Positions 15,740 to 23,683 of a stretch of DNA of 64,000 nucleotides are shown in pieces. The stretch is taken from assembly GCA_965276675.1 (NCBI GenBank), contig OZ255624.1, forward strand, positions 1,798,001 to 1,862,000, read 5' to 3'. A program made the position numbers and the translations under genes. The stretch is from G965276675 sp965276675 (GTDB lineage Bacteria > Acidobacteriota > Terriglobia > Terriglobales > Acidobacteriaceae). Positions within the stretch are counted from its first letter, which is position 1, and each line of letters begins with the position of its first letter. Under the pieces are notes generated by a model. The model did not search any database, was not told the origin of the DNA, and worked only from the letters and a program-made list of their open reading frames with translations.

Positions 15740-16872
15740 CTCCTTGCCGTCGGGCCCGGTGGAGAATAGCTCGCTCCGCTCAACCAGACGCGTTCAGAGG
15801 AATTCCCCTTCACGAACTTGCTCGCGCGATACTGCGTCTGGTTCATGTGCTTCAGGTTGTAGTACCCCCGCCGTTTGAAGAACCCGCGCAGGAAGAAGTT
15901 ATGCTTGATCGCCTCGGTGTCGGCCGCCAGGTTGGTCATGGTCGTTCGTGCGCTCGCAATGGTGTCGCGTAGACCCGACGCTGCGTTCTGGTCTCCCGGT
16001 GGGCTGCTGGTGAAAGAAGCGATCGCCTGGTTCAGCTGCTCCGTGACCTGGCGGGTGCTGTCAAGCACGGCTTGCGCGCGGCCCAGCAGATCCCGCCTCT
16101 GAAAGTCGGACATCGTCTCGTTTACGCGGGCGGAGGCGTTGTTCAGGTTGATGGACGATTGACGCGCATTCTCTACCGTCTGACCGACAGAGTCGGCGAG
16201 CTGCTGGTCTTCGAGTAGTTTGCCGACGGTACCCTCGCCCTGGCCGACGCGCGCCACGATCTCACGGATGTCCTCAGTAGTTTTTCTTGCCGAAGCCACT
16301 GTCGCCTGCAGATCGGGGCGCATCGCGACGATGGTTTGGTCGGTGTGGTGGGCGGCCGCGTTTGCCGACTGCAGCGTCTGGTCCGCGCTGGCCCGGATAT
16401 CCTCGATGCTGGTCTGCGTTGTCTTCAGCAGATTGCCGCCCTGCTGCATCAGGTCCGCCATATCGAACGGCTCCTTGCTGGGTACCGTGCCGCCGGCAGC
16501 TAATTCAGGAGCGCGTGGCGTTCCCTTTTGAATGTCAAGGTAACTGCTTCCCCCCAGGCCCTGCGTCTTGATCGTCGCCACCGAATCCGTGCGCACAAGA
16601 GCGTGCAGGTCTTGATTGATGCGCAGTTTAAGGCGGAACCTTCCGTCCGGCCGGGTCGGCACTTGCGTCGCCAGCACCTCTCCCCCCGCCATTCCCGACA
16701 CGTTGACGATGGCGCCTTTCCGCAAGCTGTTCAGGCTATCGAATTCCGTGTAAACCTCGAAGGTGTGGGTAAAAAGTTGATGCCGGTTGGTGATAAAGAA
16801 CAGGCCAACGCCGAATAGAATCAGGCCTCCAATCACGAAGGTGCGGGTCGCAAGCGTATGAGAGACGCGCAT
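15733..16872 (-). CDS. MCE/MlaD-family lipid-transport substrate-binding protein, frameshifted before its OmpA domain
   Basis: 379 residues from the ATG at 16872, which overlaps the mlaF-like stop (tgatg). A TM anchor lies near 12-30 (VIGGLILFGVGLFFI), then one MCE domain (TFEVYTEFDSLNSLRKGAIVNVSGMAGG to SSYLDIQKG), then a long coiled-coil region with many SADQ/SAN/SAR heptads. MCE proteins form periplasmic rings or tubes carrying phospholipids between membranes. The C-terminus reads SYSPPGPTARRC and stops, while another frame continues into an OmpA-like domain, so the reading frame is broken near 15772-15775. Either a genuine mutation, a recoding site or a sequence error. Operon order mlaE, mlaF, mlaD-like. 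Confidence 0.85.
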   Translation of the reverse strand: MRVSHTLATRTFVIGGLILFGVGLFFITNRHQLFTHTFEVYTEFDSLNSLRKGAIVNVSGMAGGEVLATQVPTRPDGRFRLKLRINQDLHALVRTDSVATIKTQGLGGSSYLDIQKGTPRAPELAAGGTVPSKEPFDMADLMQQGGNLLKTTQTSIEDIRASADQTLQSANAAAHHTDQTIVAMRPDLQATVASARKTTEDIREIVARVGQGEGTVGKLLEDQQLADSVGQTVENARQSSINLNNASARVNETMSDFQRRDLLGRAQAVLDSTRQVTEQLNQAIASFTSSPPGDQNAASGLRDTIASARTTMTNLAADTEAIKHNFFLRGFFKRRGYYNLKHMNQTQYRASKFVKGNSSERVWLSGASYSPPGPTARRC

Positions 16873-17645
16873 CAAAGTACCTCCCCCGAAACAAACCGCT
16901 GCACAATTGGATTTTCGCTGCGGGCCACTTCTTCAAGTGAACCGCATGCAATGATGTGTCCTCCATCGAGAATGGCAAGCTGCTCGGAGACGTGCCGCAC
17001 CTCAGTCACTTTACTATCGATAATCAACAGCGTGGTGCGTCGTCGTCGTTTCAGATCGAGCAGCAGGTTGCGAATTGCGACAGCCGAGATGGAATCGACA
17101 CCATTCCACGGGTCGTCGAGCAGAAGAATGTCAGGATCGCAGGCGAGTGCCCTCGCGAAGCCGAGAAGCTTGCGCATGCCAACCGAAATATCGATCGGCA
17201 TTCTCTCCCCATCTCCCTCCAGGCCAACTTGCAGAAGCTGCTGGCGAACTATCTCCTGAATCTCACGCTCCGGCTTTTCACTGCCGTAGCGCAAAGGCAA
17301 TGCAATGTTTTCAGCCACTGAGATGGAATCGAATACGGCGGAATTCTGAAAGACGAACCCCGTCGATCTCCGGATGCGCAAGAGGCCTGGTCTGTCCAAT
17401 GCAGTGATCTCTTTCCCGTCGATAAAGATTCTGCCCCGGTCCGGCTTGATCAGGCCGATGGACAACTTTAGGGCTATCGTCTTGCCCGTTCCGCGTCGCC
17501 CGAGGATCGTGAGCGCTGTTCCGCGGGGAATCTCAAAGCTGACGTCTTCCAGGATGCGCGTCGCCCCGATCGACTTTGAGACCCTGTCGAAGCGTACAGC
17601 CACATCCACATCCCTATTCCCGTCCGCATTACCCTCAGGGTTCAT
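16872..17645 (-). CDS. MlaF-like ABC ATPase with degenerate catalytic motifs
   Basis: 257 residues from the ATG at 17645, which overlaps the permease stop by four bases; the longer frame upstream lies inside the permease gene. Walker A GRRGTGKT (49-56) and the Q-loop GFVFQNSAVFDSISV are normal for MlaF. Three other motifs are altered: the signature is ISVGMRK (153-159) instead of LSGGMRK; Walker B ends LLLDDP (174-179) with Asp for the catalytic Glu; and the H-loop reads IIDSKVTE (208-215) with no His. ATP binding looks possible, hydrolysis doubtful. It would energise MlaE/MCE phospholipid transport if active. Confidence 0.85.
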   Translation of the reverse strand: MNPEGNADGNRDVDVAVRFDRVSKSIGATRILEDVSFEIPRGTALTILGRRGTGKTIALKLSIGLIKPDRGRIFIDGKEITALDRPGLLRIRRSTGFVFQNSAVFDSISVAENIALPLRYGSEKPEREIQEIVRQQLLQVGLEGDGERMPIDISVGMRKLLGFARALACDPDILLLDDPWNGVDSISAVAIRNLLLDLKRRRRTTLLIIDSKVTEVRHVSEQLAILDGGHIIACGSLEEVARSENPIVQRFVSGEVL

Positions 17646-18466
17646 TGCGCGCCCCCGGGAAACCAGAGAGACATCAACTGATTGAGAATGAGGTTTAACA
17701 CAATCACGAAAAAGCTGGAGAGCACGACGCTGTGCATGGACGCGCGCCGTACTCCCACTGCATTTTCTTCGACTGTATAGCCGAAGTATGCGGAGGCCGT
17801 TCCGATGGCGAATCCTACGACGGCGGTGGTCAGCGTCGGCAGGATGTAATCGCCCCATCCCACCTTGTCGAAGGCGCGCCCGGCATACAGCCGCAGAGAC
17901 ATCTCTGAATGGGCCGCCTCCCACAGGAAGCCGCCTGAAATTTCAGCGAAGCTCATGAGCGTGGTCAGGATTGGCAAAGCGATCATGCACGCGACCACGC
18001 GGGTGATCACCAGGTGCCGGAACGAATCTATACCCAACGACTCAAAAGCATCGATCTGTTCGGTGACCCGCAGAACGGCGACCTCGGCTCCAATGGCCGC
18101 GCCCACGCGTCCCGAGACCAGCAGGCCCGTCAGTAGCGGTCCCATCTGGCGGAACATGGTGCGCGACAGCTCGGCGGGAATGACCGTATCCACCGCGCCA
18201 AAGCTTACCAGCGATGTCCAGATCAGTTCAGCGATGACAATGCCCACCACAACTCCGGCAACCAGAATCAGGAGTGCGGAGCGCCAGCCTAGCTCATACA
18301 GCTGACTGGAGATCTCCTTGCCATCCCACGGCGGACGGAGAAGTTCGCTAAGCGTGCGAAACGTAAACCGGATCAATCCGGTTGTTGCTGCCCACAACCG
18401 GCTGATAGAAGTAGTGTCCTTCAGCGTTTGAACGTTTTTTATGCGGGTAGTTAAGCCAGGCGACAT
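17642..18466 (-). CDS. MlaE-family ABC transporter permease
   Basis: 274 residues. The family motifs are clear: ELSRTMFRQMGPLLTGLLVSGRVGAAIGAEVAVLRVTEQIDA in pieces, LGIDSFRHLVITRVVA, and FDKVGWGDYILPTLTTAVVGFAIGTASAYFGY. Five or so hydrophobic segments. It is the first gene of a reverse-strand operon: permease, ATPase (four-base overlap), MCE protein (one-base overlap). The inner-membrane permease of the Mla/MCE system moves phospholipids between inner and outer membranes. The ATPase partner here lacks catalytic residues, so whether this copy is active is open. Confidence 0.93.
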   Translation of the reverse strand: MSPGLTTRIKNVQTLKDTTSISRLWAATTGLIRFTFRTLSELLRPPWDGKEISSQLYELGWRSALLILVAGVVVGIVIAELIWTSLVSFGAVDTVIPAELSRTMFRQMGPLLTGLLVSGRVGAAIGAEVAVLRVTEQIDAFESLGIDSFRHLVITRVVACMIALPILTTLMSFAEISGGFLWEAAHSEMSLRLYAGRAFDKVGWGDYILPTLTTAVVGFAIGTASAYFGYTVEENAVGVRRASMHSVVLSSFFVIVLNLILNQLMSLWFPGGAQ

Positions 18467-19053
18467 GCAGACCGTTCCGAGTTTTCACTGCCAATGTCCG
18501 GTAGTTTCGATGGATGATCTACCGAGAATGTTGGATGTTGTGACGAGAGTCCGCGCCAGCAGACAAGTATCGAGGACCGCAACACGGGAGCCCGGTAAAA
18601 CCGGGCATGCTTACAGTTATTTCGGAAGAATGCGCCCTATCGCGTCCGCAGTACCAAACTGGGCCGGTGAGTGGAGGGCAATCCCGATTGTCTTGGCGTA
18701 GTGCTGGCTCCCAGCTGCAACAATAGAAATAGCAATCGCTGTAAGGTGCTTACCGTCTCCCGTCCAAAGCCGCACCTCCCAGCAGGGACGATGGTCTACA
18801 GCGGAGGAACGATCTAAGCGGGTTGACGCATTCGTTACTACCTTGCACCGTCTCGGGTGCAGAAATTGAGCGTAAGTCCAGTGAAGAGAGGACTTTAGCT
18901 ATAAGTCCAATGGATGGAGGACTTTGGCCCAGCCCCCCTCTCCTAAGTGCTTTGTTAGGAGGACTTTGGGAAAAAAGGGGTGGGGGAGGGGGGAGGTGAT
19001 CACTCTGTTATCTCCCCTCGAACTCCTCGCCAGACCCGGCATACAATGTCTGC
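18467..19053. other. 587-base intergenic region with hairpin repeats
   Basis: Divergent region between mlaE-like and thiG. Its left half shows no gene or structure. The right part holds two hairpin repeats (annotated separately), a third partial ggactttggg near 18961-18970, and a G-rich purine run (aaaaaaggggtgggggagggggg, split at 18971-18995). I looked for a thiamine riboswitch before thiG and did not see its conserved elements. Confidence 0.6.
18874..18924. repeat. two tandem hairpin repeats (AAGTCC...GGACTT)
   Basis: AAGTCC/GGACTT pairs at 18874-18879 with 18890-18895, and again at 18903-18908 with 18919-18924, spaced 29 bases apart. The loops differ (agtgaagaga, aatggatgga). A REP-like element. 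Confidence 0.6.
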
Positions 19054-19839
19054 ATGGAACCCCTGGTCATCGCGGGCAGAGCCTTTCAGTCGCGACTCAT
19101 CGTTGGCACCGGCAAATACAAGGACGGTCCCGAGACGCAGCAGGCCATCGAGGCCTCCGGCGCAGAGATGGTCACCGTCGCCGTCCGGCGCGTCAACCTG
19201 GACCGCTCCAAGGAATCGCTGCTCGACTACATCGACCCGCAACGCTACTTCCTGCTGCCCAATACTGCCGGCTGCTATACGGCGGAAGAGGCCATACGCG
19301 CCGCCCGCCTAGGCCGGGAGGTCGGTCTCTCCGACTGGGTCAAGATCGAGGTCATCGGCGACCAGGCCACGCTCTACCCGGACGTGCAGGCGACTCTGGA
19401 AGCCACCCGTGTGCTGGTGAAAGAGGGTTTCACGGTGCTGCCCTACACCACAGACGACATCGTCTTTGCCCGTCGTCTCATCGATGCCGGCGCGGCGGCC
19501 GTCATGCCCCTCGGCGCTCCCATCGGCAGCGGTATGGGACTGACGAACATTACTAACCTGCGCATCTTGCGGGAGCTCATCACCGAGGTGCCGCTGATCG
19601 TGGATGCCGGCCTGGGCACCGCCTCCGACGCAGCCCTCGCCATGGAACTGGGCGCTGACGCCGTCCTGCTGAACTCCTCTATCGCCCACGCCGGGAATCC
19701 GGTGCTGATGGCCCAAGCCATGCAGCACGGCGTGCTCGCCGGGCGGCAAGCCTTTATCGCCGGCCGCATGCCCCGCAAGCTCTACGCCACGGCCAGCTCG
19801 CCCCTCGAAGGGATCTCAGAGGGAGTCTCAAGGCTGTAG
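19054..19839 (+). CDS. thiG: thiazole synthase
   Basis: Makes the thiazole phosphate moiety of thiamine from 1-deoxy-xylulose-5-phosphate, dehydroglycine and the ThiS thiocarboxylate. 261 residues, the usual length. Motifs: RLIVGTGKY near 14-22, the Schiff-base Lys in VKIEVIGD (Lys97), MPLGAPIGSG, and IVDAGLGTASDAALAMELGADAVLLNS in the phosphate-binding C-terminal half. The ATG at 19054 gives MEPLVIAG. No thiS, thiO, thiE or thiF is beside it, so the pathway is dispersed in this genome. ruvC begins 36 bases later on the same strand. Confidence 0.96.
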   Translation: MEPLVIAGRAFQSRLIVGTGKYKDGPETQQAIEASGAEMVTVAVRRVNLDRSKESLLDYIDPQRYFLLPNTAGCYTAEEAIRAARLGREVGLSDWVKIEVIGDQATLYPDVQATLEATRVLVKEGFTVLPYTTDDIVFARRLIDAGAAAVMPLGAPIGSGMGLTNITNLRILRELITEVPLIVDAGLGTASDAALAMELGADAVLLNSSIAHAGNPVLMAQAMQHGVLAGRQAFIAGRMPRKLYATASSPLEGISEGVSRL

Positions 19840-19875
19840 CTGGTGGCCAACCCGGGGCGGCAGTACACTCCGAAT

Positions 19876-20388
19876 ATGCGGGTCTTCGGGATCGATTGCG
19901 GGACGGAGTGCACCGGGTACGGAGTGGTGGATGTCGTCCTCACTGCCCGTTCCTCCGAGCTGGTGGCAATCGCAGCAGGGGGCATCCTGCTCTCAAAAAA
20001 ACAGTCGCTCGCCATGCGTCTGGCGCGTGTGCACGCGGAGCTCTCCGCACTCTTGGAACTGCACCAGCCAGAGGTCGTCGCGATCGAGGAGGTCTTCTAC
20101 TCGGTGAATGCCAAGTCGGCCTTGAAGCTGGGGCAAGTACGTGGCGTCGCCTTGCTGGCCGCAGCTAACTATGGGGCACCGATCGCCGAGTACGCTCCTC
20201 TCAGCATCAAATCGGCCGTAGTCGGCTACGGCCTGGCGAAGAAGGAGCAAGTACAATTCATGGTGACGCGCCTGCTCAATCTAGCCGCTCCACCCAAGTC
20301 CGCGGATGCCGCGGACGCCCTAGCCCTGGCCATATGTCATATCCATACCGCCCAAACGCTAGACCAACAGCCAGGGTCGAAACGTTAA
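19876..20388 (+). CDS. ruvC: crossover junction endodeoxyribonuclease RuvC
   Basis: Resolves Holliday junctions with RuvAB. 170 residues from the ATG at 19876 (MRVFGIDCGTECTGYG); a GTG further upstream would add an unlikely 11 residues. Catalytic acids: Asp7 in GIDCG, Glu71 in VVAIEEVFY, and Asp144 and Asp147 in KSADAADALALAICH. The stop overlaps the start of the next gene (taatg at 20386-20390). ruvA and ruvB are not in the window. Confidence 0.95.
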   Translation: MRVFGIDCGTECTGYGVVDVVLTARSSELVAIAAGGILLSKKQSLAMRLARVHAELSALLELHQPEVVAIEEVFYSVNAKSALKLGQVRGVALLAAANYGAPIAEYAPLSIKSAVVGYGLAKKEQVQFMVTRLLNLAAPPKSADAADALALAICHIHTAQTLDQQPGSKR

Positions 20389-21080
20389 TGCGCCACTTGA
20401 AGAAATTGGCTGTTTCCTTGGCTATATGCATAGCTTTGTCGGCCGTCGGCCAAACTCCGTCGGCTAACCCAGCAACCGCCTCAGTGGAGTTCCGCTACGA
20501 GAACCCCAGCCTGCAGCCCGCTCGATACATGATCCTGCTGCATGAGGATGGGAATGGCCGCTTCCAGGCAGAGACCGGTCCGGCAGCCCCGGACGATATT
20601 GCGGCACTCCCGGCCCAGGGCCAAGAGCGAAAGATCCACATCTCCGATGCGGCAACGAAACGCATCTTCTCCACGGCCCGGCAGAAGCAGCTATTTGCGA
20701 CGGCTTGCGAGAATGGCGGTGATAAGGTCGCCTTCCAAGGTAAGAAAACGCTCACCTATGCCGGGCCGGAAGGCCGCGGGAGCTGTATTTACAACTACAG
20801 CAAAGATCAGCAGATTGAATGGATTACAAATGAATTTGAAGGTATTGCATCCACTCTAGAAGAGGGTCGCCGGCTGCAATTGGAACACGACCATGGGCGG
20901 CTTACGCTTGATGCCGAACTGGAAACCCTGGACACCATGGCTCATAATGGGCAAGCACTTGAACTGGACAATATCGCTCCCACACTTCAACAGATCGCTG
21001 GGGACGACGCAGTGATGCAGCGCGTTCAGAAACGGGCAAGAAATCTACTCCTCTTCCAGAGCAAATCTGCCGGTAAGTAG
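20388..21080 (+). CDS. exported protein of unknown function downstream of ruvC
   Basis: 230 residues from the ATG at 20388, overlapping the ruvC stop by one base. An N-terminal signal peptide (KKLAVSLAICIALSAVGQ) is followed by SVEFRYENPSLQPARYMILLHEDGNGRF and a middle region with two Cys (FATACENGG, GRGSCIYNY), which could form a disulfide. The C-terminal half is helical. No known domain recognised. Translational coupling to ruvC is probably only positional. Confidence 0.75.
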   Translation: MRHLKKLAVSLAICIALSAVGQTPSANPATASVEFRYENPSLQPARYMILLHEDGNGRFQAETGPAAPDDIAALPAQGQERKIHISDAATKRIFSTARQKQLFATACENGGDKVAFQGKKTLTYAGPEGRGSCIYNYSKDQQIEWITNEFEGIASTLEEGRRLQLEHDHGRLTLDAELETLDTMAHNGQALELDNIAPTLQQIAGDDAVMQRVQKRARNLLLFQSKSAGK

Positions 21081-21222
21081 ATTGCGTACATTGGCGGGTG
21101 CCCAGCGTCCAAAGAGGTTGCATTGATGTAGAAAGCTCCAGGTGTGCAATGAATGTCGCATGCTGCGTCCGTAAGACTTTCGGTGCCGTTAAGGGTCTAA
21201 AAGAGTAGAAGGTGGGGTGCTT

Positions 21223-22782
21223 ATGAATCGGCGCCAGGGTACATCTCGCAAGCTGTTTGCGGCAATCTTCTTACCGATACTCGTGGCAGCACTCATCTGC
21301 GGAATCGTGGGCGCCCAGCCGGCTTACGCGGCAGGTGACCCGCCTCTGGTGCGGTTAAGTTATGTCGGGGGTAGTGTTCAGATTCTCCAGGGCACAACCG
21401 TTCAGTTTCAGCAGGCACAGATCAACATGCCGCTCCTGGAAGGAAGCCGCGTTGAGACCGGGAGTGACGGCCAGGCAGAGATCGAGTTTAAGGACGGCAG
21501 TGTCGCCCGGCTTACCCCAAATTCAAGTCTGCAACTGAATCGCCTGGCGCATACCGAAAGCGACAGCGAACGCACAGCTATAGAGCTACTATCAGGTCTC
21601 GCCTATTTCGAACTTAACGCATCGGAGGGCCAGCACTTTGCTGTACGCTTCGGATCTGCCACAGCCTTGCCGACCGAAGACTCCATCCTGCGGATTAACC
21701 TCGACAATGCGCCAGAGCTCGCCGTCCTACAGGGGACCGCGCATGTAAGTGGAAGCGGAGCCTTCGATGTGGACGTAGCGCAAAACCAAAGCGTTCGTCT
21801 GAATGCCGATGATCCTTCGCTTTACACCCTTGCCGATGGTGTGAGCAATGAGTCTTGGGATCGTTGGAATGCGGACCGAGACGAACTGATTGCGCAACAG
21901 GCTCAGAACCAGACACAGGCGCGCGACCTGGACGGCGATGGGAACAATCCAGGCTGGAATGATCTGGACTACTACGGAGACTGGTACCCGGTCGAAGGCT
22001 ATGGAAACGTGTGGGTACCGAGCAATGTGCAGGCCGGGTGGGATCCCTATGGGTATGGCTCGTGGGCCAACTATCCCGGCTGGGGCTACACCTGGATATC
22101 CGGTTATCCCTGGGGCTGGCTCCCGTACCACTGCGGGGCTTGGAACTACTTCGATAGCGTGGGCTGGGGCTGGATCCCTGGGCAGTGTGGATTGGGCTTT
22201 GTGCCGGTAGCGCCAGTCTGGAATGTGCCGCGCGGTTATCGCCCGCCGCCTCAGCCCATTCCCGGTGGTCACATCGGCAACCCGCACAACGGCAGTGTGG
22301 AAGACAGGCTCATCCGGGTGGACCGTGGTCCGATCGCTCGGGGACCCTGGCAGTACATCGGCCACGGCGTACATCCCGAACACACGCGCGTCATTCATCT
22401 GGACGGGCAGACCATCGCGCCCTTGCCGATTGCGCGAGTCCCTTGGTTTGGGGCTAATACCGGACACGCGATCTCTCATCCTGGCCATGTCGGCGTGCCC
22501 ACAGGAATCAACAACGGCTTTACGGGTGGAGGCGATTTAGGACGGGTCCGGAGTGGAGTCGTGGCCGGTCGGCCCGGGTCACCCGTCTACGTGCGTCCGC
22601 CGGTTGGGACGTCGCCGCGTCCCATCATCTCTCCGAGCCCGGCGCCGATCAGGCCGATGCCTGCTCCCCGGATGGCAACTCCACGGATGGCAGCGCCAGC
22701 ACCCATGCCGCGCCCTGCCGCACCTCCGCCAGCGCCCAGGATGGCTGCTCCGTCACCCGCTCCGTCGGTAGGACATCATTAA
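21223..22782 (+). CDS. exported FecR-domain protein with Trp/Gly/Tyr-rich repeats and proline-rich tail
   Basis: About 519 residues from the ATG at 21223 (in-frame GTG at 21217), with gaaggtgggg upstream. Signal peptide to about 36 (ends PAYAAGD). A FecR-type domain: VRLSYVGGSVQIL, EGSRVETGSDGQAEIEFKDGS, VARLTPNSSLQL. Then DLDYYGDWYPVEGYGNVWVPSNV and WDPYGYGSWANYPGWGYTWISGYPWGWLPYHCG, a run of aromatic-glycine repeats, and a C-terminal Pro/Ala/Met-rich tail ending SVGHH. FecR domains normally sense TonB-linked signals at the inner membrane; here it is a free exported protein, so a surface or envelope structural role is also possible. It converges on rsmA. Confidence 0.8.
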   Translation: MNRRQGTSRKLFAAIFLPILVAALICGIVGAQPAYAAGDPPLVRLSYVGGSVQILQGTTVQFQQAQINMPLLEGSRVETGSDGQAEIEFKDGSVARLTPNSSLQLNRLAHTESDSERTAIELLSGLAYFELNASEGQHFAVRFGSATALPTEDSILRINLDNAPELAVLQGTAHVSGSGAFDVDVAQNQSVRLNADDPSLYTLADGVSNESWDRWNADRDELIAQQAQNQTQARDLDGDGNNPGWNDLDYYGDWYPVEGYGNVWVPSNVQAGWDPYGYGSWANYPGWGYTWISGYPWGWLPYHCGAWNYFDSVGWGWIPGQCGLGFVPVAPVWNVPRGYRPPPQPIPGGHIGNPHNGSVEDRLIRVDRGPIARGPWQYIGHGVHPEHTRVIHLDGQTIAPLPIARVPWFGANTGHAISHPGHVGVPTGINNGFTGGGDLGRVRSGVVAGRPGSPVYVRPPVGTSPRPIISPSPAPIRPMPAPRMATPRMAAPAPMPRPAAPPPAPRMAAPSPAPSVGHH

Positions 22783-22800
22783 GGCTGGGATCGCTGGATG

Positions 22801-23604
22801 CTACATGTAAGCCTGTTGTGATGGATGGAAGTGATGAAACAGGCAGGCCATCTGCTCAAGTGGAACTGCTTCGGCGCGCACAGCCAGATCCAGACCGCAT
22901 TGAGTAAGCGCTACCGCAGCCCCTTCATACTCCGCCGTGCGTAGATTGTTCGCCAGCGTCTTGCGCTTCTGCGCAAAGCACTTCCGCAAAAAAGGCACGA
23001 ACACATCGGGTTCGACTGAAAGATGGAAGAGCTTCGGCTCCATGACCAGCCTAATGACGGTTGAGTAAACATCGGGTGGCGGCGAGAAGTCGCTGGGCGG
23101 TAAGGTGAAGAGCGATTCAGTCCGGGCATAAAGCTGAGTGGTGGCCGAGAGCAGCCCATAGTCGCTGGTGCCCGGAACCGCCGTGATGCGGTCAGCCATC
23201 TCGCGCTGCACCATGAGGACGGCACGCGTAATGACGGCATGATGCGCAAAGAGGTGAAGCAGAATATCCGAGGTGATGTAGTACGGAAGATTACCCAGGA
23301 TCAGCAGCTTGCGACCGGCACGTTGCGCAAGCGCGGTCAGGTCGGTAGCAAGGATATCGGCGGAGAGGATCTCGACATTCCCGAAGCTTGCGTACCGGAG
23401 GGTGAGAGTTTCGACGAGCCTGCGATCGTACTCCACCGCGATGAGCTGTTCGGCGGAACGAGCTAGCAGGTCAGTGATGACGGCGCGACCCGGACCGATC
23501 TCGACGACGAGGAAGCTGCTGCTATCGCCGAGAGCTCGCACGATGGCGGCCGGCGCAGTAGCGCTTACCAGGAAGTGCTGTCCGAGTTTAGGTTTCTTCT
23601 GCAT
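22801..23604 (-). CDS. rsmA: 16S rRNA (adenine1518-N6/adenine1519-N6)-dimethyltransferase
   Basis: Dimethylates the two adenines of the 3' hairpin of 16S rRNA using S-adenosylmethionine. 267 residues from the ATG at 23604, giving MQKKPKLGQHFL, the usual N-terminus; the frame upstream to 23739 is not needed. Motif I VVEIGPGRAVITDLL, then AVEYDRRL, motif IV ILGNLPYYIT, and the C-terminal DFSPPPDVYSTVIRL and FAQKRKTLANNL, all typical. The glgA gene begins 80 bases away, divergently. Confidence 0.96.
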   Translation of the reverse strand: MQKKPKLGQHFLVSATAPAAIVRALGDSSSFLVVEIGPGRAVITDLLARSAEQLIAVEYDRRLVETLTLRYASFGNVEILSADILATDLTALAQRAGRKLLILGNLPYYITSDILLHLFAHHAVITRAVLMVQREMADRITAVPGTSDYGLLSATTQLYARTESLFTLPPSDFSPPPDVYSTVIRLVMEPKLFHLSVEPDVFVPFLRKCFAQKRKTLANNLRTAEYEGAAVALTQCGLDLAVRAEAVPLEQMACLFHHFHPSQQAYM

Positions 23605-23683
23605 GGGGTGGTTAAGGTGAAGCAATCCGGTGGGGCATTTAGAATCGTCCCGAGAGCGGTTGACCAGGGATCGGGAGTGAAAG

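Noticed and set aside
17646..17924. Upstream extension of the MlaF-like frame
   Set aside because: It lies inside the MlaE coding sequence in another frame; the overlapping ATG at 17645 is the natural start.
18790..19053. Thiamine pyrophosphate riboswitch before thiG
   Set aside because: I looked for the conserved CTGAGA and ACCTGATCTGG-type elements and found neither.
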